Source: an uncultured Paracoccaceae bacterium (lineage in GTDB: Bacteria > Pseudomonadota > Alphaproteobacteria > Rhodobacterales > Rhodobacteraceae). From it: a stretch of DNA of 32,516 bases. The stretch covers positions 1 through 32,516 of the forward strand of contig CALMSR010000010.1 in NCBI GenBank assembly GCA_937872465.1. The letters run 5' to 3'. The notes under the pieces were generated by a model, which ran no database searches, was not told the origin of the DNA, and was given only the letters and a program-made list of their open reading frames with translations. A program made the position numbers and the translations under genes. Of this stretch, positions 1 to 8,772 are shown in pieces. Numbering within the stretch: position 1 is the stretch's first letter; each line of letters begins with the position of its first letter.

Positions 1-1
1 G

Positions 2-850
2 CCCCTCGACATCATGGGGCGGCGCCTCGGCGAGAGCTTCGGCGGCAGCGCCCGGGCCGCCGAGCCGGGCGACCCGATCGAGACCGGCGGGGTCCGCGTC
101 GCCTTCCCCCCCGCCGGTCATGTCCTCGGCTCCGCCCAGATCGCGGTGGAGCGCGCCGGCTTCCGGATCGTGGCGGCCGGCGACTATGCCCGCGCGCCCA
201 ATCCCACCTGTACCGCCTTCGAGCCCGTCCCCTGTGACATCTTCATCACCGAGGCGACCTTCGGCCTGCCGGTCTTCCGCCATCCGCCCGCCGCGACCGA
301 GATCGGCCGGCTGCTGACCTCCATCGACCGCTTCCCCGAGCGCAGCCATCTCGTGGGGGTCTATGCCCTCGGCAAGGCCCAGCGGGTGATCCGCCTGCTG
401 CGCGACGCCGGATACGAGGCCCCGATCCACCTGCACGGGGCGCTGCGAAGGCTCTGCGACTACTATGTCACCGAAGGAATCGATCTCGGCGAGCTGCGCG
501 ACGCGACGACCGACCGGGGAAAGACGACGGATTTCGCAGGCGCGGTAGTGCTCGGCCCGCCATCGGCCTTCGCGGCGACCTGGATCCGCCGCTTCGCCGA
601 CCCGCTGATCGCCTTCGCCTCGGGCTGGATGCAGGTCCGGGCCCGCGCGCGCCAGCGCGGCGTGGAACTGCCGCTGATCATCTCCGACCATTGCGACTGG
701 GACGGGCTGACCGCCACGCTCACCGAGATCGCGCCTTCCGAGGTCTGGGTCACCCATGGCCGCGAGGAGGCGCTGGTGCGCTGGTGCGCGCTCGAGGGCC
801 TGCCGGCGCGCCCCCTGCATCTCGTCGGCTACGAGGACGAGGCGGAGTGA
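2..850 (+). CDS. Ligase-associated DNA exonuclease, metallo-beta-lactamase fold (5' end cut by window)
   Basis: This is the C-terminal part of a nuclease of the metallo-beta-lactamase/beta-CASP type that accompanies a bacterial ATP-dependent DNA ligase and is thought to trim DNA ends in repair. The frame is open back to the first base, so the true start and the HxHxDH metal motif lie outside the window. About 282 codons are visible, where the family is usually near 330. Visible signs are the segment GHVLGSAQI near the start, the ITEATFG stretch, ALGKAQRV, and a late SDHCDWDGL with a VTHGREEAL segment, all of which fit this family. The stop TGA shares bases with the ATG of the ligase (TGATG), so the two genes are almost certainly cotranscribed and translationally coupled. 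The assignment rests on these motifs and on the neighbour. The only real alternative is an RNA-processing relative of the same fold, which the ligase context argues against. Confidence 0.85.
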   Translation, partial: PLDIMGRRLGESFGGSARAAEPGDPIETGGVRVAFPPAGHVLGSAQIAVERAGFRIVAAGDYARAPNPTCTAFEPVPCDIFITEATFGLPVFRHPPAATEIGRLLTSIDRFPERSHLVGVYALGKAQRVIRLLRDAGYEAPIHLHGALRRLCDYYVTEGIDLGELRDATTDRGKTTDFAGAVVLGPPSAFAATWIRRFADPLIAFASGWMQVRARARQRGVELPLIISDHCDWDGLTATLTEIAPSEVWVTHGREEALVRWCALEGLPARPLHLVGYEDEAE

Positions 851-2454
851 TGCGCCGCTTCGCCGCCCTGCTCGAACGCCTCGCCTTCACGCCCTCGCGC
901 AACGCCCGGCTCCGGCTGCTCGCCGGCTACCTGAGGGACGCGCCCGATCCCGACCGCGGCTGGGCGCTGGCGGCGATCACCCGGGATCTCGCGCTCGACA
1001 GCGTCAAGCCCGCGATGCTGCGCGCGCTGGCGGCGGAGCGGGTCGATGCGGAACTCTTCGCGCTCTCCTACGATTTCGTCGGCGACCTCGCGGAGACCGT
1101 CGCACTGATCTGGCCGGAGACCGGCCGCGCCGACGATCCCCCGCTCGGCGAGATCGTCGCGGCACTGCAGGAAGCCTCGCGCCGGACCCCGGCGCAGGTC
1201 GTGGCCCGCCTCCTCGACCGACTCGATGCCTCTGGCCGCTACGCGCTGCTGAAGCTCGTGACCGGAGGGCTCCGGGTCGGCGTCTCGGCGAGGCTCGCCA
1301 AGGCGGCGCTGGCGGAGCTGGGCGGGCGCGAGCTGGCCGAGATCGAGGAGATCTGGCACGGGCTCGCCCCGCCCTATCGCGATCTCTTTGCCTGGCTCAC
1401 GGAGGCGGGTCCGAAGCCCGCCGCCGCGGCCGCCTGCCCGTTCCGGCCGGTGATGCTGGCGACGCCGCTGGCCGTGGAGGAACTCGGGGGACTGGACCCG
1501 GCGGAGTATCTCGCCGAGTGGAAATGGGACGGCATCCGGGTGCAGGCGAGCGCGGAGGCCGGCACGCGCCGGCTCTATTCGCGCAGTGGCGATGACATCT
1601 CGGCGGCTTTTCCCGATCTCGTCGAGGCGCTCGACTTCGACGGCACGCTCGACGGCGAGCTCCTGGTCCGGCATCCCTCTGGCGGCACCGCGCCCTTCGC
1701 GGATCTGCAGCAGCGCCTGAACCGCAAGACGGTGACGGCAGCCCAGCGCGCCCGCCATCCGGCCTTCCTGCGCGCCTATGACCTGCTCTTCGCGGGCGGT
1801 CGCGACCTGCGCGGCGAGGCCCTTGCCACCCGGCGCGGCGCGCTCGAGGATTTCGTCGCCCGGCTCGACCCGGCGCGGTTCGACCTCTCGCCGCTCGTGG
1901 CCTTCGCCGCCTGGGAGGAGCTGGAAGCGCTGCGCGCCGACCCGCCCGACCCGGTGATCGAGGGGCTGATGCTCAAGCACCGCGACAGCGCCTATCTGCC
2001 CGGACGGCCCAAGGGCCCCTGGTTCAAGTGGAAGCGCGACCCGCATGTGATCGACGCGGTGCTGCTCTATGCCCAGCGCGGCCACGGGAAGCGGTCGGGA
2101 TATTATTCGGACTATACCTTCGGGGTCTGGACCGAGGCGGGCGAGCTGGTGCCCGTGGGCAAGGCCTATTTCGGCTTCACCGACGCGGAACTGGCCGAGA
2201 TCGACCGCTACGTGCGGGGCAATACCACCGATCGCTTCGGCCCGGTGCGCGCGGTGCGGGCGGAGCCCGGGCACGGGCTGGTGCTGGAGGTGGCCTTCGA
2301 AGGCCTGAACCGCTCGGCCCGCCACAAGTCCGGGGTCGCCATGCGCTTCCCCCGGATCAGCCGCCTCCGCTGGGACAAGACTCCCGCCGAGGCCGACCGT
2401 CTGGAGACGCTCGAGGCGATGCTGCCGCGGGGTGGCCCCGAGGCGGGTCCATAG
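850..2454 (+). CDS. ATP-dependent DNA ligase (repair type, exonuclease-associated)
   Basis: This 534-residue enzyme seals DNA nicks through an AMP-lysine intermediate. It belongs to the bacterial group often annotated as cisplatin damage response ligase and adds to, rather than replaces, the NAD-dependent LigA. Residues 1-200 form the alpha-helical N-terminal DNA-binding domain. The nucleotidyltransferase motif I is EWKWDGIR, with the AMP-accepting lysine at residue 225. Later motifs include LDGELLV, EGLMLKH and WFKWKRD, followed by an OB-fold domain to the end (GFTDAELAEI, LVLEVAFEGL). The ATG overlaps the stop of the exonuclease gene by one base. The helicase and phosphoesterase genes often found in this repair set do not follow: downstream is a convergent gap and then an ABC operon on the other strand. 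They could lie upstream of the window. Confidence 0.93.
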   Translation: MRRFAALLERLAFTPSRNARLRLLAGYLRDAPDPDRGWALAAITRDLALDSVKPAMLRALAAERVDAELFALSYDFVGDLAETVALIWPETGRADDPPLGEIVAALQEASRRTPAQVVARLLDRLDASGRYALLKLVTGGLRVGVSARLAKAALAELGGRELAEIEEIWHGLAPPYRDLFAWLTEAGPKPAAAAACPFRPVMLATPLAVEELGGLDPAEYLAEWKWDGIRVQASAEAGTRRLYSRSGDDISAAFPDLVEALDFDGTLDGELLVRHPSGGTAPFADLQQRLNRKTVTAAQRARHPAFLRAYDLLFAGGRDLRGEALATRRGALEDFVARLDPARFDLSPLVAFAAWEELEALRADPPDPVIEGLMLKHRDSAYLPGRPKGPWFKWKRDPHVIDAVLLYAQRGHGKRSGYYSDYTFGVWTEAGELVPVGKAYFGFTDAELAEIDRYVRGNTTDRFGPVRAVRAEPGHGLVLEVAFEGLNRSARHKSGVAMRFPRISRLRWDKTPAEADRLETLEAMLPRGGPEAGP

Positions 2455-2767
2455 CCGAGACGTGGATATCCATGCGCGATCCGGGTGAGTGGTTCCGAAC
2501 CCGGCGCCCGGCGCACCGGCCTTGGTGGCGTCCCGCAGTGGGACCCCACTTATCATATTGTTATTGCTATGCTTTCCAGAAGGTCGCCCGGCTGGAGGTT
2601 TCGGACCAGCGGCCCGTCCGCCTGACCGACGCCACGGCGCGCGGACCGAGCCTTGGGACAGGGAGCAGGCCGCGCCGCCTTCCCCCGGACCGAGAAGGCG
2701 CGAGCCGCAGGGCGAGGGGAGTGCGGTTTCACCGTCGGTCGGGGATCGGAACGGGTGGGTCCTGGAC

Positions 2768-2785
2768 GGCGCGCATGCGCGCCGG
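2768..2785. repeat. Perfect 18-base palindrome
   Basis: The stretch reads CGGCGCGCATGCGCGCCG, identical on both strands. It sits 18 bases before the hairpin at 2804-2833 in the ligase/livF convergent gap. It may be part of a terminator complex or a protein site, but GC-rich sequence throws up such palindromes by chance and no second copy was noticed. Confidence 0.5.
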
Positions 2786-2803
2786 CCCCGGCGGCGCCGG
2801 CTC

Positions 2804-2833
2804 GGCCCGATCGACACCGGTCGATCGGGCCGG
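2804..2833. terminator. Likely bidirectional terminator hairpin, ligase/livF
   Basis: A perfect 13-base-pair stem (CGGCCCGATCGAC at 2804-2816, GTCGATCGGGCCG at 2821-2833) closes a four-base loop. It lies 47 bases past the livF stop on the minus strand and 350 bases past the ligase stop on the plus strand. On the plus strand it is followed by a weak T-run (CCTTTTCCCC). Position and stem strength suggest it ends the livF transcript and stops leftover transcription from the ligase side, although the U-tract is poor in both directions. Confidence 0.6.
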
Positions 2834-2880
2834 GGACCTTTTCCCCGCCTGGGAAGACTTCGACGACAAGGGGGTCGGTA

Positions 2881-3576
2881 TCAGACCCCCACATGGGCGC
2901 GGAAGGCCGGAGCCTCGGGGGCGAGGCCGGCGGCGGGCAGGGTCTCCGCGATGCGGCCGGTGACGACGAAGGCGATGCGGTCGGCGAGCGCGAGGGCGGC
3001 GTCCACGCGCTGCTCGACGAGGATCGTGGCGACGCCGCTGGCCTTCAGCGCGAGGATGGTGTCGCGGATCAGCGTGATCATCGAGGGCTGCAGCCCCTCG
3101 GTCGGCTCGTCGAGCAGGAGGACGCGCGGCTCCAGGCAGAGCGCGCGGGCGATGGCGAGCATCTGCTGCTCGCCGCCGGAGAGCGTGCCGGAGACCTGGC
3201 CGAGCCGCTCGCGCAGGCGGGGGAAGAGCCCGAGCACCCGCTCGCGGGTCGGCGCGCCGTGGCCGCGGGCCATCAGCCCGATCTCGAGGTTCTCGGCCAC
3301 GGTCAGCTCGGCGAAGAGCCGGCGGCCCTGGGGCACGTAGCCGAGCCCGTGGCGCGGGATCTCGTGCGCGGGCAGGCCGTCGAGGCGCACCCCGTCGAGG
3401 CGCACCGCGCCGCCGGCGGGCGGCACCAGGCCCATGATCGCCTTGAGCGCGGTGGATTTTCCCGCACCGTTGCGGCCCATCAGGCAGAGCACCTCGCCAC
3501 CGGCCACCGCGAGGTCGAGGCCGTGCAGCACCTGCACGTTGCCGTAGCCTGCATCGAGTCCCGCCACCTCCAGCAT
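2881..3576 (-). CDS. livF: ABC importer ATP-binding protein, LivF type
   Basis: This is the second of two cytoplasmic ATPases that drive the importer encoded by this operon. With the ATG at 3576 the product has 231 residues, typical for LivF. The P-loop GRNGAGKST is at 34-42, the ABC signature LSGGEQQ at 132-138, and the Walker B LLLDEP at 153-158, followed by a VEQRV switch region. An in-frame start 11 codons upstream exists, but the chosen ATG shares one base with the livG stop (TGATG), the usual arrangement in such operons, and begins the protein at MLEVAGL as in relatives. It is the last gene of the operon and is followed by the hairpin at 2804-2833. The transported substrate cannot be read from this subunit. 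Confidence 0.93.
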   Translation of the reverse strand: MLEVAGLDAGYGNVQVLHGLDLAVAGGEVLCLMGRNGAGKSTALKAIMGLVPPAGGAVRLDGVRLDGLPAHEIPRHGLGYVPQGRRLFAELTVAENLEIGLMARGHGAPTRERVLGLFPRLRERLGQVSGTLSGGEQQMLAIARALCLEPRVLLLDEPTEGLQPSMITLIRDTILALKASGVATILVEQRVDAALALADRIAFVVTGRIAETLPAAGLAPEAPAFRAHVGV

Positions 3577-4286
3577 CACGCCCCCAGATAGGCCGCCTGC
3601 ACGGCCCAATCGGCACGGATCTCGGCTGGCGTGCCTTCGGCGAGCACTTCGCCGAAGTTCAGCACGGTGATGCGGTCGGCGAGATCCATCACCAGCTCCA
3701 TGTTGTGCTCGATCAGGAGCACGGTGGCGGTGCGGGCGACCTCGCGCACGAGGCGCTTGAAGGTCTCGATCTCGGTGTCGGCGAGGCCTTGCGTCGGCTC
3801 GTCGAGGATCAGGAGCTTCGGCGCCAGCGCGAGACCCATGGCGACCTCGAGCAGCCGCTGGTGGCCATAAGCCAGCGTGCCGGCAACCTGGCCGGCGCGG
3901 TCCGCGAGGCCGACGCGGTCGAGAGCCGCCAGCGTCTCGGCGGCGAGATCGGCGACGCCGCGGCGCTGCACCGCGAGCGCGACATTGTCGAAGACCGGCA
4001 GGCGGGCGTAGATCGCGGTGATCTGGAAGGTATAGGCGATGCCCAAGCCCACGCGGGCATGGGCGGGCAGCGCGGTGATGTCGCGCCCCTCGAAGCGGAT
4101 CGTGCCGGCGCTCGGGGCGATCCGGCCGCAGATCAGCCCGACGAGGGTGGTCTTGCCCGCGCCGTTCGGGCCGATGAGCGCGCGGATCTCGCCGTTGGAA
4201 AGATCGAGATCGACCCCGTCGACCGCGGTCAGCCCGCCGAAGCGGCGGGTGAGCCCCCGGGTCGAGAGCAGGCTCACGGCAGCCAT
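3576..4286 (-). CDS. livG: ABC importer ATP-binding protein, LivG type
   Basis: This is the first cytoplasmic ATPase of the LivHMGF-type importer, 236 residues. The P-loop GPNGAGKTT lies at 39-47. The signature is LAYGHQR rather than LSGGQ, a form common in LivG proteins. Walker B reads LILDEP, then IEHNMELVMDLAD marks the switch histidine, and the conserved LivG tail ends at VQAAYLGA. The start overlaps the last 13 bases of livM and the end overlaps livF by one base, so translation of the set is probably coupled. Confidence 0.94.
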   Translation of the reverse strand: MAAVSLLSTRGLTRRFGGLTAVDGVDLDLSNGEIRALIGPNGAGKTTLVGLICGRIAPSAGTIRFEGRDITALPAHARVGLGIAYTFQITAIYARLPVFDNVALAVQRRGVADLAAETLAALDRVGLADRAGQVAGTLAYGHQRLLEVAMGLALAPKLLILDEPTQGLADTEIETFKRLVREVARTATVLLIEHNMELVMDLADRITVLNFGEVLAEGTPAEIRADWAVQAAYLGA

Positions 4287-5221
4287 GGCAGCGCCCGTTC
4301 CCGCAGGCTGCCCAGGAGGCCCTTGCGGGCGAAGAGCACGAGCGCGAGCAGCGCGAGGCCGACCACCATCAGATGCGCCGTGGTCACGCTCGACGAGAGA
4401 TCGACGAGGTAGAACATCACCAGCGTGCCGAGGAAGGGGCCGAGCACGGTGCCTGCGCCGCCGAGCAGGACCCAGAGCAGCGGCAGGATCGAATACTGGA
4501 TCGAGGCGAAGGTCGCGCCGACATAGCCGAACATCAGCCCGTAGGCCGCCCCCGAGGCGCCCGCCAGCAGGCCCGAGGCCACCAGCCCGATCAGCCGGTA
4601 GCGGAACGGGTCGTAGCCCAGCATCCGGCTGCGCTCGGCGTTCTCGCGCATCGCCACCAGCACCCGTCCGGTCGGGCTGCGCACGAGCGCGAGGCAGGCC
4701 AGGAGCGCCAGCGCGAAGAGCGCGAGCGCGGCGAAATAGCGCGTCCTGTCGTCGGAGAGATCGAGCCCCGCGACCACCCGCGAGGCGCGGTCGATCACAT
4801 AGCCCTCGTCGCCGCGGGTCAGGGGGCCGAAATAGAGGATGAGCAGATAGCCCGCCTGGGCGAACATCAGCGTGACGATCATGAAGGCGACACCGGTGGT
4901 GCGCAGCGCCAGGAGCCCCACGGCGAGCGCGGCGAGCGCGCCGCCGGCGATGCCCGCCAAGAGGCCGGGGCCGGCGGGCCAGCCCGCGAGTTGCACCAGT
5001 GTTCCGGTGGCATAGAGGCCGGAGGCGAAGAAGAGCGCGTGGCCGAGGCTGAGCAGCCCGGTGTAGCCGAAGGCGATGTTGTAGCCCATGGCGAAGACCG
5101 AGAGCACCATGATCCGCGCCAGATTGCTGACGTGATAGGCGGGCAGCACGAAATAGAGTGCGGCGAGCACGCCGATCACGCCCAGATGCAGGCCGAGGAT
5201 CGCGCCGCGATGCCCGGTCAC
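4274..5221 (-). CDS. livM: ABC importer permease, LivM type
   Basis: This is one of the two membrane channels of the importer, 315 residues with about nine or ten hydrophobic segments. Characteristic LivM features are MVLSVFAMGYNIAFGYTGLLSLGHALFF near the N-terminus (in pieces: VFAMGYN, GYTGLLSLGH) and the cytoplasmic EAA-like region RENAERSRMLGYDPFRYRL that contacts the ATPases. The start is taken as GTG at 5221, which overlaps the livH stop by four bases (GTGA). The frame is open far upstream of that, but the upstream part is only antisense to livH and the binding protein. The C-terminal part (LPLLWVLLGGAGTVLGPFLG) is intact. Confidence 0.92.
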   Translation of the reverse strand: MTGHRGAILGLHLGVIGVLAALYFVLPAYHVSNLARIMVLSVFAMGYNIAFGYTGLLSLGHALFFASGLYATGTLVQLAGWPAGPGLLAGIAGGALAALAVGLLALRTTGVAFMIVTLMFAQAGYLLILYFGPLTRGDEGYVIDRASRVVAGLDLSDDRTRYFAALALFALALLACLALVRSPTGRVLVAMRENAERSRMLGYDPFRYRLIGLVASGLLAGASGAAYGLMFGYVGATFASIQYSILPLLWVLLGGAGTVLGPFLGTLVMFYLVDLSSSVTTAHLMVVGLALLALVLFARKGLLGSLRERALPWLP

Positions 5222-6099
5222 GCCGCGCGCTGCCCGAAGAGCCCCTGCGGGCGGAACACCAGCACCAGCGCGACCAGCAGCGTCGCGAGGATCTTGGCGA
5301 GCGTCGGCGAGAAGAACACCGAGACGATGCCGTCGGAGAGCCCGATAAGCACCGCCGCCAGCACCGTGCCGCGCAAGCTCCCCAGGCCGCCGATGATCAC
5401 CACGATGAAGGAGAGGAGCAGCGGGTCGCCGCCCATCAGGTAATGCGCCTGCTGGATCGGCACGATCAGCACCGCCGCTACCGCGGCGAGGGCCGCGCCG
5501 AGCGCGAAGACGAGGGCATAGACCCGGTCGACGTCGATGCCGAAGGCGGTGGCGGTCTCGCGGTCGTATTGGGTGGCGCGCATGACGAGGCCGATCCGGC
5601 TGCGCACGAGCAGCTGGCGGACGCCGAGCAGGAGCAGGGCGGCGGCGGCCACCACCGCGAGCTTGTAGCCGGAATAGCCGAACCAGGGGAATTGCAGGCG
5701 CCAGTCGAACGGCGCCTGCACCGGACGGGCATCGGGGCCGTAGAGGCTCAGCGCCGCCTGCTGGAAGATGTAGAGCAGCCCGATGGTGGCCACGATCGTC
5801 GCCTCGGGGTCGTAGTCGAGCCGCTTGAGGATCGCCCGGTCGGCCAGCGCCGCGATGCCGCCCACGATCAGCGGGCAGACCACCAGTGCCGCGGCGAAGC
5901 CCAGCGCCGGCGGGCCGGGCACCGAGGCTGTGACGAACCAGGCCAGCACCGCGCCGAGCATGAAGAACTCGCCATGCGCGACATTGACCACCCGCATCAC
6001 CCCGAAGACGAGGCTCAGGCCGACGGCGGTCAGCGCCAGCACCGCCGCCATCACGAGGCCCTCCATGGTGGCGAGCAGCAGGAAGGGTCCGAAATCCAA
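5218..6099 (-). CDS. livH: ABC importer permease, LivH type
   Basis: This is the second membrane channel subunit, 293 residues, mostly hydrophobic. Family markers are ALTAVGLSLVFGVMRVVNVAHG near the N-terminus (with the NVAHGEF motif), the EAA-like loop RATQYDRETATAFGID, and the end FRPQGLFGQ. The start appears to be TTG at 6099, which lies 21 bases after the stop of the binding-protein gene with a GGGG element upstream. The next in-frame ATG, at 6066, has no ribosome site in front of it and would remove the first membrane residues. The gene overlaps livM by four bases. Confidence 0.9.
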   Translation of the reverse strand: MDFGPFLLLATMEGLVMAAVLALTAVGLSLVFGVMRVVNVAHGEFFMLGAVLAWFVTASVPGPPALGFAAALVVCPLIVGGIAALADRAILKRLDYDPEATIVATIGLLYIFQQAALSLYGPDARPVQAPFDWRLQFPWFGYSGYKLAVVAAAALLLLGVRQLLVRSRIGLVMRATQYDRETATAFGIDVDRVYALVFALGAALAAVAAVLIVPIQQAHYLMGGDPLLLSFIVVIIGGLGSLRGTVLAAVLIGLSDGIVSVFFSPTLAKILATLLVALVLVFRPQGLFGQRAA

Positions 6100-6120
6100 T
6101 GCCGCAAGGCCCCGTGCCGG

Positions 6121-7416
6121 TCAGAAGGGTTGCGTGGTGTAGTCCACCTCGTCGGGATAGAGGCCGTCCTCGATCGAAGTGGTATGCACCACCTCGAGCC
6201 GGCCCTCCGCGACCTTGGAGATATGCTGGTGGCCGAAGACCTGGTGGGTCCGGCCGTTGAAGACCTTGTCGCCCTGGGGATGCTCGCGCGAGAGCGGCAT
6301 CTCGGTCATCGCCTCGATCGCCTCGACGAAGGCCTGGCGGTCGTCGGGGCCCTGGTAGCCGGCGGCCTCCATCCCGGCCTTGATGACGAAGAGCGTCTCC
6401 CAGGCGCTGAACATATGCGCGTAGGTCGAGACCTCCCGGGCGTCGCTGACCGAGGCGCCGTTGTCGTCGACCCCCACCGCCGCGCGGTAGAAGGTCTCGT
6501 GCTCGGAGGCGCCGGGCTGCAGGCAGCGCGGATGGCCCTCCCAGAAATGCGTGCCTTCGAGGAATTCGAGCCCGGGGCCGGCGATGTCCACGGCCTCGAG
6601 CGAATCGATGAAGCCGAAGATCTCGGGATGGTCGCCGGTGCCGTAGAACTCGCCGAGCTCCTTGACGAAGGTCAGCACCGCCGGGCCGACCATGACGTGA
6701 TAGAGCACTTCCGTCTCGGAGGGGATGCGCGGCAGGTGGCGGGTGAACGAGGTCTCGGTGGGCGGGATGGCGATGAGCTCGACGACCTCGCCGCCCTGGG
6801 CCTCCATGGCTGCGGTGAAGAAATCCCGGTGGTCGTAGCCGAAGGCGTAGTCGGGGAAGACCATGGTAACCTTCTTGCCGAGGTTCGCCGCCACCCAGGG
6901 CGCCATCGCCTGCACCTGGCTCTTCACGTCGGTGATGCCGGGCTGGAGGGTCCAGCGGTTGGTGATGCCGGAGGCGACGTGATGGCCCTCGGAGCAGACG
7001 AGATAGGGGATGCGCAGCTCGCCCGCGCGCGGCGCGCTGCCGACGACCACGTTGGAGAAGAGCGCGCCGAAGACCGCGTCGCATCTGCCCTGCGTGGCGA
7101 GCTTCTCCACCACCTCGGCGCCGCGCTTGGGATCGGTGCCGTCGTCCTCGAAGAGGATCTCCACCGGGCGGCCGTTGATGCCGCCCGCATCGTTGAGCAC
7201 CTGCAGCGCCGCCTGGGCGGTGCGCTCGTACCAGCGGCCATAGGCGGCGCCGATGCCGGTGCGGTGCAGCTGGAAGCCGAGGCGGATCGGCTCTGAACTC
7301 TGGGCCTGGATGAAGCCCGGAAAGGCGCCTGCGGCCGCGAGCGTGCCGGTGCCGGCCGCGATTCCCTTGAGCAGGCCGCGCCGGCTGGGCGTCCGGGTGA
7401 TCGGGATGTCCTTCAA
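6121..7416 (-). CDS. Tat-exported periplasmic substrate-binding protein of the Liv/amide family
   Basis: This 431-residue protein binds the substrate in the periplasm for the LivHMGF importer encoded directly downstream. The start is TTG at 7416: the sequence GGAGGGGAA sits seven bases upstream, and the open frame before that has no homology-like content. Residues 8-36 form a twin-arginine signal (RTPSRRGLLKG, arginines at 12 and 13, then a hydrophobic stretch ending near FIQAQS). The mature part begins IRLGFQLHRTG and has the Peripla_BP_6 layout, with LNDAGGINGRPVEIL and an EDDGTDPKRGAEV helix. This subfamily includes branched-chain amino acid, urea and short-amide binders, and the sequence alone does not decide between them. 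Tat export implies folding, or cofactor binding, before secretion. Confidence 0.88.
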   Translation of the reverse strand: MKDIPITRTPSRRGLLKGIAAGTGTLAAAGAFPGFIQAQSSEPIRLGFQLHRTGIGAAYGRWYERTAQAALQVLNDAGGINGRPVEILFEDDGTDPKRGAEVVEKLATQGRCDAVFGALFSNVVVGSAPRAGELRIPYLVCSEGHHVASGITNRWTLQPGITDVKSQVQAMAPWVAANLGKKVTMVFPDYAFGYDHRDFFTAAMEAQGGEVVELIAIPPTETSFTRHLPRIPSETEVLYHVMVGPAVLTFVKELGEFYGTGDHPEIFGFIDSLEAVDIAGPGLEFLEGTHFWEGHPRCLQPGASEHETFYRAAVGVDDNGASVSDAREVSTYAHMFSAWETLFVIKAGMEAAGYQGPDDRQAFVEAIEAMTEMPLSREHPQGDKVFNGRTHQVFGHQHISKVAEGRLEVVHTTSIEDGLYPDEVDYTTQPF

Positions 7417-7601
7417 CGGGTTCCCCTCCGCTGTTGCTCTCGCCCGGCCGGAACGCCGCCCGCCCGCGCTTCGGGCGCGAGAATGTGGGCCGGCAGGCCA
7501 AATGTCCACGGCGATGTTCGGCCCCGCGGAAATCACCCCTATCCGGCCGGAAAGCCCGTGCTATCGTTTCCCGATCAATCCGAGAAACGAGGGAGAGCAG
7601 C
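7417..7601. promoter_or_regulatory. Divergent promoter region, binding protein / serine hydrolase
   Basis: These 185 bases separate two divergently transcribed genes and must hold the promoter of each. The ribosome sites are visible: GGAGGGG (minus strand) for the TTG at 7416, and GAGGGAGAG (plus strand) ending just before the ATG at 7602. I could not pick out clear -35/-10 pairs. A short GC-rich hairpin with a TTCGG loop lies near 7468-7482. Confidence 0.5.
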
Positions 7602-8762
7602 ATGAACAGAACCCTTCCGGTCCGGCGCGGCGCGGTCGCCGCGATCGCCCTGGCCTCGGTCCTGGCCCTCTCCGCGCCCCTTCGGGCCGAGCAGAGCCTG
7701 CTCCAGACGAATGTCGCGTTTTCCGGCACCATCGCCTGGCTCAGCACCGGCGCGCCGGCCTTCGTCATCGCGGCGGTGCGGAACGGCGAGACCGCCTTCG
7801 CCGGCTTCGGCGAGCGGGCGGAGGGCACCGGGCAGGCGCCGGAGGCCGACACGATCATGCGCATCGGGTCGATCAGCAAGGCCTTCTGCGGCGAGGTGCT
7901 GGCGAGCATGGCCGCGGGCGGCGAGGTCGCGCTGACCGACCGGCTTCAGGACCGGCTGGACTGGGATGTGACGATCCCCGAGATGGACGGACGGCCGATC
8001 CGGCTGATCGATCTCGTCACCCATGCCGCGGGCCTGCCGCGCGAGGTCCCGCGCCCCAAGGCCCCCGAGGACGATCCCTTCGCGACCAATACCCCCGAGG
8101 CGCAGATCGCCGGGCTCGCCACCGATCCGCTGCTCTTCGCGCCGGGCACCGGGGCGAGCTATTCGAACTGGGGGTTCGACCTGCTCGGCGCGGCGCTCGC
8201 CAGCACCGCGGGCAAGTCCTATGCTGATCTGCTGGCCGAGCGCGTGCTGGCGCCGCTCGGCATGAACGACACGCTCTTCAATCCGCGCCCGGAGGACCGG
8301 GACCGGCTGATGCAGGGCCATAATTTCGACGGCGCGCCGATGCCCTTCGCGCCGACGCCGGTCACCATCGAATGCGCCGGAGGGCTCTATTCCACCGCCG
8401 CGGACATGATGCGCTGGATGCAGTGGCATCTCGACCGTCCCGCCGCGGCGGAGGAGGAGATGCGCCTGCTCGATCACGCGGCCTGGCTCTATCGCGACGG
8501 CCTCGTCCCGGCCGCAGGCTTCGACGAGGGCGGCGGCGAGATGGATGCCCTCGGGCTCGGCTGGGTGGTGATGATGCCCGAAGGGAACCGGCCGCTGATC
8601 CTGCAGAAGACCGGCGGGCTGCAGGGCATGTTCGCTTATGTGGCACTGGCGCCGAGCCGGGACATGGGCGTCTTCGTGGCGATCAACCAGTTCAGCACCG
8701 GCGGATTCTCCGTGATGGTCAAGACCGCGCTCGACCTGATCACCACGCTTTCGCCGCGCTGA
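7602..8762 (+). CDS. Exported serine hydrolase, class C beta-lactamase family
   Basis: This 386-residue protein has the fold of class C beta-lactamases, DD-peptidases and related esterases. An Sec-type signal peptide covers about residues 1-29 (basic MNRTLPVRR, hydrophobic core, APLRA cleavage region). The catalytic set is complete: Ser-x-x-Lys as SISK with Ser90 and Lys93, the Tyr-x-Asn motif YSN at 187-189, and KTGG at 336-339. GAGGGAGAG precedes the ATG. Its natural substrate cannot be told. Most members with this general motif layout are esterases, peptidases or amidases rather than antibiotic-resistance enzymes. It is divergent from the importer operon, so a supply role such as releasing an amino acid or amide for import is conceivable but not shown. 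It ends 10 bases from the opposing membrane-protein gene. Confidence 0.88.
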   Translation: MNRTLPVRRGAVAAIALASVLALSAPLRAEQSLLQTNVAFSGTIAWLSTGAPAFVIAAVRNGETAFAGFGERAEGTGQAPEADTIMRIGSISKAFCGEVLASMAAGGEVALTDRLQDRLDWDVTIPEMDGRPIRLIDLVTHAAGLPREVPRPKAPEDDPFATNTPEAQIAGLATDPLLFAPGTGASYSNWGFDLLGAALASTAGKSYADLLAERVLAPLGMNDTLFNPRPEDRDRLMQGHNFDGAPMPFAPTPVTIECAGGLYSTAADMMRWMQWHLDRPAAAEEEMRLLDHAAWLYRDGLVPAAGFDEGGGEMDALGLGWVVMMPEGNRPLILQKTGGLQGMFAYVALAPSRDMGVFVAINQFSTGGFSVMVKTALDLITTLSPR

Positions 8763-8772
8763 TCGCCTTCGG

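Larger units (their letters stand above)
2455..2880. other. Non-coding convergent gap
   Basis: These 426 bases lie between the ligase gene and the 3' end of the opposing livF. I see no convincing gene here; the open frames crossing it are antisense or run through from neighbours with no ribosome site. It contains a short AT-rich patch at 2549-2572, unusual against the GC-rich surroundings. Just before the patch is a small inverted repeat, AGTGGG at 2537-2542 and CCCACT at 2545-2550. The palindrome and hairpin listed next follow further along. Confidence 0.7.

Noticed and set aside
4274..7909. Minus-strand frame of about 1200 codons containing livM
   Set aside because: Upstream of 5221 the reading is low-complexity and overlaps livH and the binding protein in other frames; the livM start is set by the GTGA overlap.
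7602..8762. Antibiotic-resistance beta-lactamase
   Set aside because: The catalytic motifs are shared by many esterases and peptidases, and nothing in the context (no AmpR-like regulator, no mobile element) supports a resistance role.
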